Source: RHKX01 sp963823275 (GTDB lineage: Bacteria; Actinomycetota; Thermoleophilia; Solirubrobacterales; 70-9). From it: a stretch of DNA of 64,000 bases. Positions 45,765 through 54,849 of the stretch are shown here, piece by piece. The position numbers were made by a program, and so were the translations under genes. How positions within the stretch are numbered: the stretch's first letter is position 1; the number at the start of each line of letters is the position of its first letter. The notes below the pieces were generated by a model. The model searched no databases and had not been told where the DNA came from. It worked only from the letters and a program-made list of their open reading frames with translations. The DNA lies in NCBI GenBank assembly GCA_963823275.1, contig CAWGKW010000001.1, positions 434,001 to 498,000 on the forward strand, given 5' to 3'.

Positions 45765-47702
45765 GTGGCAATAGCTATCGCATCGAACCTGGGGATTCAC
45801 GTCGGCGGCAAGCCGCTGTTCGACGACGTGTCGTTCAAGCTGGAGCGCCGCGACCGGATGACGCTCTCCGGGCGCAACGGCGCCGGCAAGTCGACGTTGC
45901 TCCGGGTCCTGGCCGGGGAGCTCTCGCCCGACTCAGGCGGTGTCGTCTTGGAGAAGGGCGCCCGGGTCGCGCTGCACGACCAGCGACCTCCGCGCGACGC
46001 CACGATGACGCTCGGCGACTACGTCTTCTCCGGCCGCGCCGACGTGATCGCCCTGGAGGCGAAGTTGGAGCGGCTCGAGGGGGAGATGTCCGGCGGCGAC
46101 CACTCCACCGAGACGATGGGTGCCTACGCCGACGCGCAGGCGCGGCTCGACCTCGCCGGGGGCTACCGCTGGCGCGATCAGGTGCTCGCCGTCCTCAGCG
46201 GCCTCGGCTTCGAGCCGAGCCAGTCGGAGCGTTCTCTGACCACCTTCTCCGGCGGCGAGCTGACCCGTGCTTCCCTGGCCCGCTCGCTCGCCTCCCGCCC
46301 CGAGCTTCTGCTTCTCGACGAGCCGACCAACCACCTCGACATCCCCTCGCTGGAGTGGCTCGAGCAATACCTCACCGATCTCGACGCCGCGGTCGTCCTG
46401 GTCGCCCACGATCGCTGGTTCCTCGAATCGGTCGGGACGTCCGTGCTCGAGCTGGAGGCCGGGCGCGGCCGCTACTTCTCGGGCCCGTGGCACGCCTGGC
46501 GGACCGAGCAGGCGGCTCGCGAGATCGCGCTCGGCAAGGCGATCGAGCGCCAGCAGGCCGAGATCGAGCGGATGGAGAGGTTCGTCGAGCGCTTCCGCTA
46601 CAAGGCGACGAAGGCCAAGCAGGCGCAGTCGAGGGTCAAGCAGATCGACAAGGTCAAGCGAGACGCCGCGAGCCGCGACCCGCGCGATCGGCGGACCCTG
46701 CGGTTCTCGTTTCCGACCCCGGAGCGGACCGGGCGGTTCGTGCTGAAGATGGAGGGGGCGCGGCTCGAGGTTCCTGGCCGGACGCTGATCGAGGACGGGA
46801 CGTTGAGGGTCGAGCGGGGGGAGCACGTGGTCCTGGTCGGGCCGAATGGCTCCGGCAAGACCACGTTGATCGACACGCTGGCCGGTCGCCGCGAGCCCGC
46901 CGCCGGCAAGCTCGGCGTCGGCCACAACGTCAAGCTCGGCTACCTCTCCCAGCACGCCGATTCGGCGGCCGGCGAGGGCACCGTGCTCGACGCGGTCCAG
47001 CGCGGCACCGGCCTGAGCGGGCAGAGGGCGCGTGATCTGCTCGGCGGTTTCCTCTTCTCCGGGCGCGAGGTCGAAAAGAAGCTCGCCGACATCTCCGGCG
47101 GCGAGCAGCGACGCCTGTCGCTGGCGATCCTCGTCGCCTCCGGCGCGAACGTGCTGATCCTCGACGAGCCGACCAACCACCTCGACATCGAGAGTCGCGA
47201 GGCGCTCGAGGACGCGCTACTCGAGTTCGAGGGTGCGGTGATCCTGGTCTCCCACGATCGCGCGCTGCTCGAGGCGGTCGGGAGCCGCACGATCGTCTGC
47301 GAGAACGGCGAACTCCAGAGTCATATGAGCGGCTGGGCCGAGTATCAGCGGGCGCGCGACGAACGCGACGCGCTCGCCCGGGAGGCGCGCCAGGCCGCCG
47401 CCGTGGCCGCGCGCCCGCCGAAGCCCGGATCGGGAGGAAACGGCGGACGACAAGCCGATTCCGCGACACGCTCGCCCGGACCGTCGAAGAACGCGATTCG
47501 CAAGATCGCGACGATCGAGCGGGACATCGAGCGTGCCGAGGGGAAGCTGCGAGAGATCGAGGACGAGCTCGCGGACCCGGCCGCCTGGTCGAGCCCGGGC
47601 CGTTCTCAGCGCGCCGGCGAGCGTCACGAGGCGGCCAAGCTGCGGGTGCAGGAGCTGTACGAGCAACTCGAGGCGGCCGAGGGCGCGCTCGCGCCGAGCT
47701 GA
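45765..47702 (+). CDS. ABC-F family ATPase
   Basis: A 645-residue soluble protein with two ABC domains and no membrane part. Domain 1: Walker A SGRNGAGKST, signature FSGGELTRASLA, Walker B LLLLDEPTNHLD. The linker includes FRYKATKAKQAQSRVKQIDK. Domain 2: GPNGSGKTT, ISGGEQRRLSLA, VLILDEPTNHLD. A C-terminal coiled coil (IRKIATIERDIERAEGKLRE) follows. ABC-F proteins act on the ribosome E-site, for elongation control or antibiotic protection; this one is nearest the Uup/EttA-like general type by eye. GTG start. Overlaps nothing but is followed 16 bases later by the secreted hydrolase gene. Confidence 0.93.
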   Translation: MAIAIASNLGIHVGGKPLFDDVSFKLERRDRMTLSGRNGAGKSTLLRVLAGELSPDSGGVVLEKGARVALHDQRPPRDATMTLGDYVFSGRADVIALEAKLERLEGEMSGGDHSTETMGAYADAQARLDLAGGYRWRDQVLAVLSGLGFEPSQSERSLTTFSGGELTRASLARSLASRPELLLLDEPTNHLDIPSLEWLEQYLTDLDAAVVLVAHDRWFLESVGTSVLELEAGRGRYFSGPWHAWRTEQAAREIALGKAIERQQAEIERMERFVERFRYKATKAKQAQSRVKQIDKVKRDAASRDPRDRRTLRFSFPTPERTGRFVLKMEGARLEVPGRTLIEDGTLRVERGEHVVLVGPNGSGKTTLIDTLAGRREPAAGKLGVGHNVKLGYLSQHADSAAGEGTVLDAVQRGTGLSGQRARDLLGGFLFSGREVEKKLADISGGEQRRLSLAILVASGANVLILDEPTNHLDIESREALEDALLEFEGAVILVSHDRALLEAVGSRTIVCENGELQSHMSGWAEYQRARDERDALAREARQAAAVAARPPKPGSGGNGGRQADSATRSPGPSKNAIRKIATIERDIERAEGKLREIEDELADPAAWSSPGRSQRAGERHEAAKLRVQELYEQLEAAEGALAPS

Positions 47703-47718
47703 TCGCATCGCCCCTCCG

Positions 47719-49154
47719 GTGGCCTTGCTGACGGTCTTGGCGACGATCGGCCTGATCGGCGTCGGCTGCGGCGGCGGCGAGGGGGCGGAGGAGACGGCGG
47801 CGACGACGGTCACCGTCCCCGCCCCGATCGCGCCCGACAGCATCAGCCTCGACGACCTCGAGTCGTGCGAGGACCGCAAGCTGCCGTGCCGAGCTTCGCT
47901 GCGGGACCCTCAAGCTCCCCTACGAGCGCGCCGACCGTTCGCTCGGCGAGATTCCGATCGCCTTTGCGGTGCGACCACGCGACGATCGAGAGGACGCCGT
48001 CCCGCGGCGCGATCATCGCGATCGAGGGCGGCCCGGGCTATGGGTCGATCGGCAGCGCCAAGGGCTACATCGACACGTTCGGGGATCAACTCCGGCATCG
48101 GGATCTCGTTCTCGTCGATGCGCGAGGGACGGGATCTTCGGAGCCGATCGATTGCCCCGACATGCAGAGCGGCCGGGCCACCGACGCCGTCGGGATGGCC
48201 GCGTGCGCCGACCTGCTCGGCTCACGTTTCGACTCCTACCGCAGCGCTGCGATCGCCGACGACATCAACGATGTTCGAGCCGCCCTCGGCTACGACGAGG
48301 TGCAGGTCTACGGCGACTCCTACGGCACCTACCTCGCCCAGTCCTACGCGTTCCGGCACGGCGACACCCTGGAGGCGCTCGTGCTCGACAGCGCCTACCC
48401 GGTCAGGGGGGAGGGCGCCTGGTACCCGAGCATCTGGCGGACCGGGATCAGGGGCCTCGAGATCGCCTGCGAGCGCTCGCCCGACTGCACCGGCGATGCG
48501 GGAGAGCGACTCGACAGCTTCGTCGCCGAGCTCCGCGAACGGCGCCTCGACGTCGGGCCGCTACTCGACGCGATCAGCGAGGCCGGGTTCTCCCCGCCCG
48601 AGAGCTATCTCAGGATCGATCGGGCGATCCCGGAGTACCTGGCCGGGGACGAGCGGCGCTACGAGGAGCTGACCAGGGAGGGGCACGTCGGGTTCGGGAA
48701 GCCGGGCGGTTACTCGGTGGGCCAGGAGCTGACGATCAGCTGCAACGACTACCCGATGATCTGGGACAAGGACGCGTCGTGGGAGCAGCGCCGGGAGCAG
48801 CTGTCGGCCGCGATCGAGGAGTACCCGAGAGACGCGTTCGAGCCGTTCACGCCGGCGGAGGTCGCGCTGACCCCCGACTACCCCTACCGGGAGTGCCTCG
48901 GAGCGCCGAGGCCCGGCGAGTTCTATGAGCCGGCGGCGGCGGAATCGGCACCGCCGCCCGACGTGCCGGTCCTCGTCATCTCAGGTGAGCTCGACGACGT
49001 CACCTCACCGGCCGAGGGCAGGGCGACCGCCCGGCTCTTCCCGAACGCCGAGTTCTTTCTCTGGAGGAACGCCGGCCACGTCCAGTCGCTCTACGACCCG
49101 GATTCGCGGGGCGCGATCCGGATCCGCGAGTTCCTCAGCGAGAACGGCGGGTAG
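47719..49154 (+). CDS. Secreted TAP-like alpha/beta hydrolase (two frame breaks)
   Basis: From a GTG at 47719 the protein begins VALLTVLATIGLIGVGCGGG, a lipobox-like signal. One extra base near 47889 and another near 47993 must be removed to join DRKLPC, ELRCGTLKLPYERADRS...AFAVRPRDDRE and TPSRGAIIAIEGGPGYGS. The hydrolase core is intact: LVDARGTGSSEP, nucleophile Ser in VYGDSYGTYLAQSYA, Asp in ISGELDDVTSP, His in RNAGHVQS. It belongs to the tripeptidyl-aminopeptidase-like (TAP) group of Streptomyces-type secreted peptidases/esterases, about 477 residues. Probable surface peptidase. Confidence 0.85.
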
Positions 49155-49168
49155 CTCCCGCCGTCTGC

Positions 49169-50398
49169 CTACTTCGCGGGCAGCTGCTGCTCGAAGAAGT
49201 CCATCGCGTCGTCCTCGGCGGCCTCCACGATCTCACCGTGAGTGATGCCGGGGTAGGTCTTGTAGTCGACGGTGTCTCCGAGGTCGACCAGCTCGCCGTT
49301 GAGCTGGTCGGTGTAGAACGGGAACACGGTCGTGTCCGCCGTGCCCTGGGCGAGCAGGACGGGCGGGCCGATGTCAACCGCGGGGTTCATTTCGGTGAGA
49401 ACGTCGGCGAAGGCCGGGGTGGAGTCGACGGGGTCCTTGAGCAGCGTCGACGGGGCGATTCCGCCGAAGCTGTCGGGCTCTGACAGCTGCGCCAGGCAGG
49501 TCTGGTCGACCTGCGGGTAGAGGGCCACGGCGGGCGGGTTGAGGAGCTCGTCGACGTCGATGTCCGACGAAGTGGTCGACGCGCCCTCGAAGATCAGGGC
49601 CGCGAGGGCCGAGAGGCCACTTGGGGAGGTCAGCGCCGGCAGGAGCTGCGCCTGCTGGAGGATGTGGGAGGCTGGCGCGTAGGAGACGGTGCCCTTGAGC
49701 TTCAGCTTCGGCGTCCAGGTCTTCGCCAGGCTGGCGGCGAACAGGGCCGACTGGCCACCCTGGGAGTGGCCCGCGATCAGGAACTGCTTGCCGATGCTCG
49801 GCTTCAGCTGCCGAGCGGCGGAGACGATGTCGAGGACCCCGCGCCCCTCCGCCTCACCGACGAGATAGGGGTGGGGGCCGGGGGTGCCGAGTCCCTGGTA
49901 GTCGGTCTCGACGACGGCGTAGCCGGCATCGATCCAATCCTGGAGCTGGGGGTGTACGTAGGCGACGTAGGGGGCGACGACGCTGGTCGGCCGGACCCTG
50001 GTCGGCGCGCAGGAATCGGCTGCGCCGGTGGTGCCGTGGGCGTAGCTGATCACCGGCCATCCACCCTGCGGAGGCTTGCCCGTCGGGATGCTGACCGAGC
50101 CGGAGACGGCGACCGGGTCGCCCTGCGGGCTCTTTGAGGTGTAGAGGATCGTCTTGTTGATCTTGGCGCCCTCGATCGGCGCGAGCTTGGTCGCCTCCCG
50201 TTGCCAGATGATCTTGCCGTGGCCCTTGGGCACGTTCTTCGGCGGCTTGTAGAACGCGCCGCCGTTGGGTCCTTCCTTCACCTTCGCGTCGGCGGGGCCG
50301 GCGTTGCTCGCGACGACGAGCCCGACCGCGAGAGGACCGCGGCCGCGAGCATCAGTGCGATTCGCGTGGGAAGGTGGAAGTTCGGTGACGGCGTACAA
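49169..50398 (-). CDS. Secreted lipase/esterase of the LIP family (signal region disturbed)
   Basis: About 409 residues. The mature enzyme has the secretory-lipase pattern: VISYAHGTTG (oxyanion), DYQGLGTPGPHPYLVGEAEG, nucleophile Ser in IAGHSQGGQSALFAA, Asp in LAQGTADTTVFP and His in YPGITHGEIV. The TTG at 50398 has AGGAG ahead. The reading between 50395 and 50325 lacks a good hydrophobic core, while a neighbouring frame reads TRIALMLAAAVL. Two or three extra bases would restore a normal signal peptide ending SNAGPADA. It faces the TAP-like hydrolase gene, stop to stop, 14 bases apart. Confidence 0.82.
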   Translation of the reverse strand: MYAVTELPPSHANRTDARGRGPLAVGLVVASNAGPADAKVKEGPNGGAFYKPPKNVPKGHGKIIWQREATKLAPIEGAKINKTILYTSKSPQGDPVAVSGSVSIPTGKPPQGGWPVISYAHGTTGAADSCAPTRVRPTSVVAPYVAYVHPQLQDWIDAGYAVVETDYQGLGTPGPHPYLVGEAEGRGVLDIVSAARQLKPSIGKQFLIAGHSQGGQSALFAASLAKTWTPKLKLKGTVSYAPASHILQQAQLLPALTSPSGLSALAALIFEGASTTSSDIDVDELLNPPAVALYPQVDQTCLAQLSEPDSFGGIAPSTLLKDPVDSTPAFADVLTEMNPAVDIGPPVLLAQGTADTTVFPFYTDQLNGELVDLGDTVDYKTYPGITHGEIVEAAEDDAMDFFEQQLPAK

Positions 50399-50526
50399 GC
50401 TCGGTTCTCCTGATCGGATCTGTGGAAACTGGTTCGACAACTCTAGTCGCCGGCCTTTAGCGCCGGCGCCGTGGACAGTGTCCAACGGGCGCCGGACACC
50501 AGTCCGTTCTGCCTATGATCGCGGCC

Positions 50527-51001
50527 ATGAGTGAGGAGCGCCCCAAGGACCTGGATCCTGACCGGCTCGCTGGAGAACTTCCGGATCAACGTCGAGCGGA
50601 ACTTCGACGTGATCGGCCTCAAGGAGAGACGGGTCAGACAGGCCGAGCAGTTCCAGCCCGACGATCGGGTGATCTTCTACGTGACCGGGGTCAAGGCCTT
50701 CGGAGGGATCGCACGGGTGCTCTCGCCGATGTTCGAGGATCGCGAGCCGATCTGGCCCCAGGGCAAGAAGAAGGTCCACGAGGACTATCCCTGGCGGGTT
50801 CAGGGGGAGCCGGTACTGGTGCTCGACGAGGACGATTTCGTTCCGGCGGAGTCGCTCCTGGGTGAGATGGAACATCTTTCGAAGTGGCCGGCGGAGCATT
50901 GGACGCTGGCCTTTCAGGGTCAACTGCGGACCGTCTCCGAGGCGGATGCTGTGCTGCTCGAGTCGCGGATGTCGGCCGCCGCGCGTACGGCGAAGGCCTA
51001 G
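50527..51001 (+). CDS. EVE-domain protein
   Basis: A PUA/YTH-like fold protein of about 157 residues: TWILTGSLENFRINVERNFD, VIGLKERRVRQAEQFQPDDR, VIFYVTGVKAFGGIARV and YPWRVQGEPVLVLDED. EVE domains bind modified bases in DNA or RNA and often sit near restriction or toxin systems, though none is here. The ATG at 50527 (MSEERP) is one base out of phase with RTWILTG; removing one C near 50540 joins them. Alternatively a GTG at 50531 reads through without correction. Confidence 0.82.
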
Positions 51002-51009
51002 TCGGGGCC

Positions 51010-51082
51010 CGGAGCGGCCGAGGTCCATCGGGCGCGACTCGCTTCGCTCGCGCTGAGTGCCCGTTGGACCTCCACCGCTCCG
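51010..51082. repeat. Long imperfect inverted repeat (73 bases) between convergent genes
   Basis: Nested arms pair across the element: CGGAGCGG/CCGCTCCG, AGGTCCA/TGGACCT, CGGGC/GCCCG and GCGCGA/TCGCGC around a CTCGCTTCGCTC centre. It could fold into a very long hairpin. It lies between the EVE gene and the EamA gene, stop to stop. It may be a terminator or a mobile palindromic (REP-like) repeat. Confidence 0.6.
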
Positions 51083-51154
51083 CGCCCTGTGTAGCGTCGA
51101 CGGGGCGCTGCGGTCGCTGGGTGGTTGGGATCTCAGGCAGGGTTTGGCAGGGGG

Positions 51155-52015
51155 TCAGCTGCTTCCCGTGGCCAGGTAGGAGCCGCCGATGATCAGGGGG
51201 AGGCCGATCAGGGCTCCGGGGCCGGGCGATTCGCTGAGTACGATCACCCCGGCGATCAGGGCGACGATCGGGGCGATGTAGGTGATCACGAGCGCTCGGC
51301 TCGGCCCGACCTCGACGACCAGCGAGCCGAACAGGACGAAGGCCGCCGCCGTGCAGAACAGGCCCAACGTCACGATCGAGCCGATCGCCGACGCCGGCAG
51401 CGCTCCCTCCGGAGGGGCCGCCGCGGCGAGCGGGGTGAGCACGATCGCGGCGATCGTCAGCGCCGCGGCCATGATCGCCCTGGGATCGAGATCGGCGAGC
51501 TTGACCTTCAACATCATCGGCCCGGCCGCGTAGCCGACGGCGGCGAGCAGGATGGCGACCGCGCCGATCACCTCGTCGCCATTGCCCGCGATGTCGACTC
51601 CGAGGAGGGCGACCACTCCCGCGAACCCGACCAGCAGGCCGATCAGCCGCCGCCCCTGAACCCGCTCGCTCTGAAGGAAGCCGATCGCCAGCACCGCCAC
51701 GATCAGCGGGGTCGCGGCGATCAGGATCGCGGCGATCGAGGAGCTGACGTGCTGCTCTCCGAACGCGATCAACGGGAACGGGATTGCGATCTCGACGACC
51801 GCGTAGGCGATCAGCCAGCGAGCCCGACCACGCAGCGAGCCGAACAGGCCGGCTCGCCAGACGATCGGCAGCAGGACGAGCGCTCCGAGCACGACCCGCG
51901 CCCAGGCGAGGAACCCCGGGGATACGCCGTCGTCGACGGCGATGGCGATGAAGAGGTACGGGATCCCCCAGAGGAACGAGACGATCCCAAAGGACGTCCA
52001 CGCCCGCCCGCTCAA
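51155..52015 (-). CDS. EamA/DMT-superfamily transporter
   Basis: A 286-residue protein with about ten membrane helices and two EamA repeats: WTSFGIVSFLWGIPYLFIAI...RVVLGALVLLPI, and a second starting VIGAVAILLAAVGYAAGPMM. Helix text such as FGEQHVSSSIAAILIAATPL is typical of drug/metabolite transporters. Probably exports amino acids or metabolites. Its start overlaps the stop of the DUF3159 gene (ATGA), implying coupled translation. Confidence 0.9.
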   Translation of the reverse strand: MSGRAWTSFGIVSFLWGIPYLFIAIAVDDGVSPGFLAWARVVLGALVLLPIVWRAGLFGSLRGRARWLIAYAVVEIAIPFPLIAFGEQHVSSSIAAILIAATPLIVAVLAIGFLQSERVQGRRLIGLLVGFAGVVALLGVDIAGNGDEVIGAVAILLAAVGYAAGPMMLKVKLADLDPRAIMAAALTIAAIVLTPLAAAAPPEGALPASAIGSIVTLGLFCTAAAFVLFGSLVVEVGPSRALVITYIAPIVALIAGVIVLSESPGPGALIGLPLIIGGSYLATGSS

Positions 52016-52683
52016 GGCTCGGTGGAGTTCGGCCGCGGTCGGAGCTCACCGATGGTCGAGCGGAGCAGCAGGTATGAAAGCCAGACGGCGAACGCGAAGA
52101 GCGGAATGCCGGTGACGACGCGGGCAACCGCGAGCGGGCCGACGAGCCCCGACAGGTAGAGGGGAAGCTGGATCGAGAGCCGGAAGGCGAACAGGCCGAC
52201 CCAGATCCAACTCGCCTTCGAGTAGGCGCGCCGGCGCTCCGCGTCCTGATACCAGCTGCGCCCCTCGCCGGTCACGGCCGAGAGGATCAGCCCGAGCAAC
52301 GGCCGGCGAACCGCGATCGAGATCAGATAGGCGAGGCATGACGCGATGTTGATCAGGATGCCCGGCAGGAAGAAGTCCTCGGCGTTCCCGGTCCGGGTCG
52401 CGACGAACGCCCCGAAGGCGACGCCGATCACGCCGGAGAGCGCGAACTGGGTCGTCTGACGGCGGATCAGACGGGCGATCGCGAGGACCGCGCTGATCGC
52501 AACGGCGACGATCCCCCCGATCAGCACATCGCGGCCGGAGGCCGTCCAGACGATCGTGAAGGCGATGAACGGAAGCGTCGATTCGGCGATGCCCAGCCAG
52601 CCCCCGACCACGTTGAGAAGCGACGGCGGGCTGACCCCGTCGGCCTCCTCGACCTGCTCTATCCAACGCGGTTGGCGATCCAT
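52012..52683 (-). CDS. DUF3159 membrane protein
   Basis: A 223-residue polytopic protein matching actinobacterial DUF3159: GGWLGIAESTLPFIAFTIVW, AIARLIRRQTTQFALSGVIG, TGNAEDFFLPGILINIASCL, YSKASWIWVGLFAFRLSIQL, VVTGIPLFAFAVWLSYLLL. About six helices. Function unknown; it is coupled to the EamA transporter gene downstream. Confidence 0.88.
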   Translation of the reverse strand: MDRQPRWIEQVEEADGVSPPSLLNVVGGWLGIAESTLPFIAFTIVWTASGRDVLIGGIVAVAISAVLAIARLIRRQTTQFALSGVIGVAFGAFVATRTGNAEDFFLPGILINIASCLAYLISIAVRRPLLGLILSAVTGEGRSWYQDAERRRAYSKASWIWVGLFAFRLSIQLPLYLSGLVGPLAVARVVTGIPLFAFAVWLSYLLLRSTIGELRPRPNSTEP

Positions 52684-52709
52684 GGGGAGGTGACGCTAGC
52701 GTTCCCGCG

Positions 52710-54383
52710 ATGCCACAGGGAGATACCGAGCGGGGCGAGCGCCTCGCGCGTACCGCCCTGGTTGCGGCGATGGGCTTGTCGGCGCTGACGATCCTCCTGC
52801 TCGGCCGCCACCTGACCTTCTGGAGCGACGAGCTCGATTGGCTGACCTTCGGCGACGACTTCGGCGCCCGTAGCCTGCTGACTCCGCACGGCAGTCACCT
52901 GATCGCGACCACCAGGATCATCTACGAGGGGCTGCCCAGGATCTTCGGCGTCAGTTATCTGCCGTTCCGGATCCTCGGGATCATCTGTCTGCAGGCCTGC
53001 GCGGTGCTCGTCTTCGTGCTGGTGCGACGCAGGATGGGCGGGGTCGTCGCGGTCTTCCCGGCGATCATCCTGCTGTTCTTCGGCTCGGCCCAGGACATGA
53101 CGATGTCGCCGCTGGGGATCCCGTTCACCCTCTCGATTGCACTCGGCCTCGGGGCGCTCGTCCTGATCGAGCAGAACGGCCTCAGAACCGACCTGCTGGC
53201 CTCGCTGCTGCTCGTCCTCGCCGGCCTCTCCCACTCCTTCGGGACGATCATCGCGATTGGCGCCCTCGTCTATCTGCTGCTCGAGCGAAGCCGCCGTCGG
53301 GAGATCTGGATCGCCCTGGTGCCGCTCGCGCTCTGGGCGGTTTGGTGGGTCTGGGCGCAGCAGTTCGATCAGGGGATCGCCTCGAGCTCGAACCTCCTCG
53401 GGGCGCCCCTGTTCGTGATCAAGGCGGCGGGGGCGGCCATCCAGGGTTCGCTCGGGGTACCGGTCGGCTCCGACTGGATCGGGGAGTCGCTGGCGTCGGC
53501 GATCCGCGGCTTCTTCGACGTCGTCGCCGTCCTCGCAATCGGGCTGCTGGTGGTCCGCCTACGACGGGGAGAAACTACGGCCTGGACCTGGGCTTACCTC
53601 GCCACGACGCTCGCCTTCTGGTTCGGCATCGCGCTGTCGGAGGGGGAGGGGAGGGAGCCGGCGACTCCCCGGTACCTCTTCTTCGGAGCGATCATGCTGA
53701 TCCTGATCGTGGCCGAGTTGACGCGCGGAAGGGCGATCCCGCGTCGATTCGTCCCCGTTCTCCTCGTCGTCTTCGCCTTCTCACTGATCGGCAACGTGGC
53801 GCTCCTCGTTCACTCGGTCGGCGGCTTCAACCGGGAGGCCGCCAGAGTGCGGGCCGAGCTCGCCGTGATCGACGTCGGCTCCGACGGGATCGACCCCGAC
53901 GCGCGACTCGGCAACCTCGATCTGCCTGACGGCGCTCAGGTGCCCTCCTCGGTGGGAGCTCTCGGAGCGTTCGCCGATTCGATCGGCTCGACCGGCTTCA
54001 GCCTGGATGAGTTGCGAGCTCAGCCGGAGGAGATCCGCCTCGGGGCCGATCTGGTCCTCGTTCGCGCGCTGGGGATCGCTGCGATCCCGATCCCGCGAGC
54101 TGCGATCTCCGAGGACTGCGAGAGCTACCGACCGGAACCCGATGGCTACGCGAGCTTCCCGCTGGATCCCGGCCTCAATCTGGTCCGGCTCTCCGGGGAC
54201 ACGGGGGCTCCCGGCTCCTCTCTGTCGATCGGCCGGTTCGCTGACGCCGCCTCGGTACCGATCGGGGATCTGACGACCGCCGACCCGGTCGCCGTCAACC
54301 TGGCCGAGGACGTGGCCCCCGATCAGTGGCTCGGTCGCGCGGCCGGTCGGATCGAGCTCTGCTCGCCGCCGGTCGTCCGCTGA
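52710..54383 (+). CDS. Large polytopic membrane protein, glycosyltransferase-C-like
   Basis: A 557-residue protein. Residues about 15-390 hold about ten helices with HLTFWSDELDWLTFGDDFG after the first helix, an acidic periplasmic loop of the kind found in GT-C glycosyltransferases. The C-terminal 170 residues are an external soluble domain. It may transfer sugars from polyprenyl carriers, but no specific family is recognised. Diverges from the DUF3159 gene over 26 bases. Confidence 0.6.
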   Translation: MPQGDTERGERLARTALVAAMGLSALTILLLGRHLTFWSDELDWLTFGDDFGARSLLTPHGSHLIATTRIIYEGLPRIFGVSYLPFRILGIICLQACAVLVFVLVRRRMGGVVAVFPAIILLFFGSAQDMTMSPLGIPFTLSIALGLGALVLIEQNGLRTDLLASLLLVLAGLSHSFGTIIAIGALVYLLLERSRRREIWIALVPLALWAVWWVWAQQFDQGIASSSNLLGAPLFVIKAAGAAIQGSLGVPVGSDWIGESLASAIRGFFDVVAVLAIGLLVVRLRRGETTAWTWAYLATTLAFWFGIALSEGEGREPATPRYLFFGAIMLILIVAELTRGRAIPRRFVPVLLVVFAFSLIGNVALLVHSVGGFNREAARVRAELAVIDVGSDGIDPDARLGNLDLPDGAQVPSSVGALGAFADSIGSTGFSLDELRAQPEEIRLGADLVLVRALGIAAIPIPRAAISEDCESYRPEPDGYASFPLDPGLNLVRLSGDTGAPGSSLSIGRFADAASVPIGDLTTADPVAVNLAEDVAPDQWLGRAAGRIELCSPPVVR

Positions 54384-54432
54384 ATCGAGCCGCGTCACAC
54401 GCCCGCCCTCGATCGGCGAGAATCCGGCGACG

Positions 54433-54738
54433 ATGGCGACCTGCACCCTGACCTACACCTACGTCGCGGGAATGCTCGAACTGCGTCAGCCCTATCGCGA
54501 GGAGCATCTCGGCCACGTCGAGCGGTTCTCGGCCGAGCGCGGGCTGGTCATCGCAGGCGCCACCGGGGATCCTCCCACCGGCGCCCTGTTCGTCTTCGAG
54601 GACGACGAAGACGCCGCCGCGGAGGCTGAGGCCTTCGTCGCCGGCGATCCCTACGTCGCGGCCGGCCTCGTGGTCGAATCCTCGATCGAGCCCTGGGCCG
54701 TGGTCGCCAGGCGCCCCTTCACCGAGTCGGGGTCCTGA
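54433..54738 (+). CDS. YciI-like protein
   Basis: A 101-residue ferredoxin-like-fold protein: RQPYREEHLGHVERFSAERG, VIAGATGDPPTGALFVFEDD, FVAGDPYVAAGLVVESSIEP and WAVVARRPF. This matches the YCII domain (DPY motif and preceding His). YciI proteins may act as small lyases or dehydrohalogenases; the role here is unknown. Confidence 0.8.
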   Translation: MATCTLTYTYVAGMLELRQPYREEHLGHVERFSAERGLVIAGATGDPPTGALFVFEDDEDAAAEAEAFVAGDPYVAAGLVVESSIEPWAVVARRPFTESGS

Positions 54739-54849
54739 GACGGCCTCATCCACGGGTTCTTCGCCACGGCTGCCGTCAGCAACGCCGCCGGGTCAGCGCT
54801 CGACGAGATCTGCGCCGACCGCCGCAAACTGCTCGGTTGAGGGAGGCCG

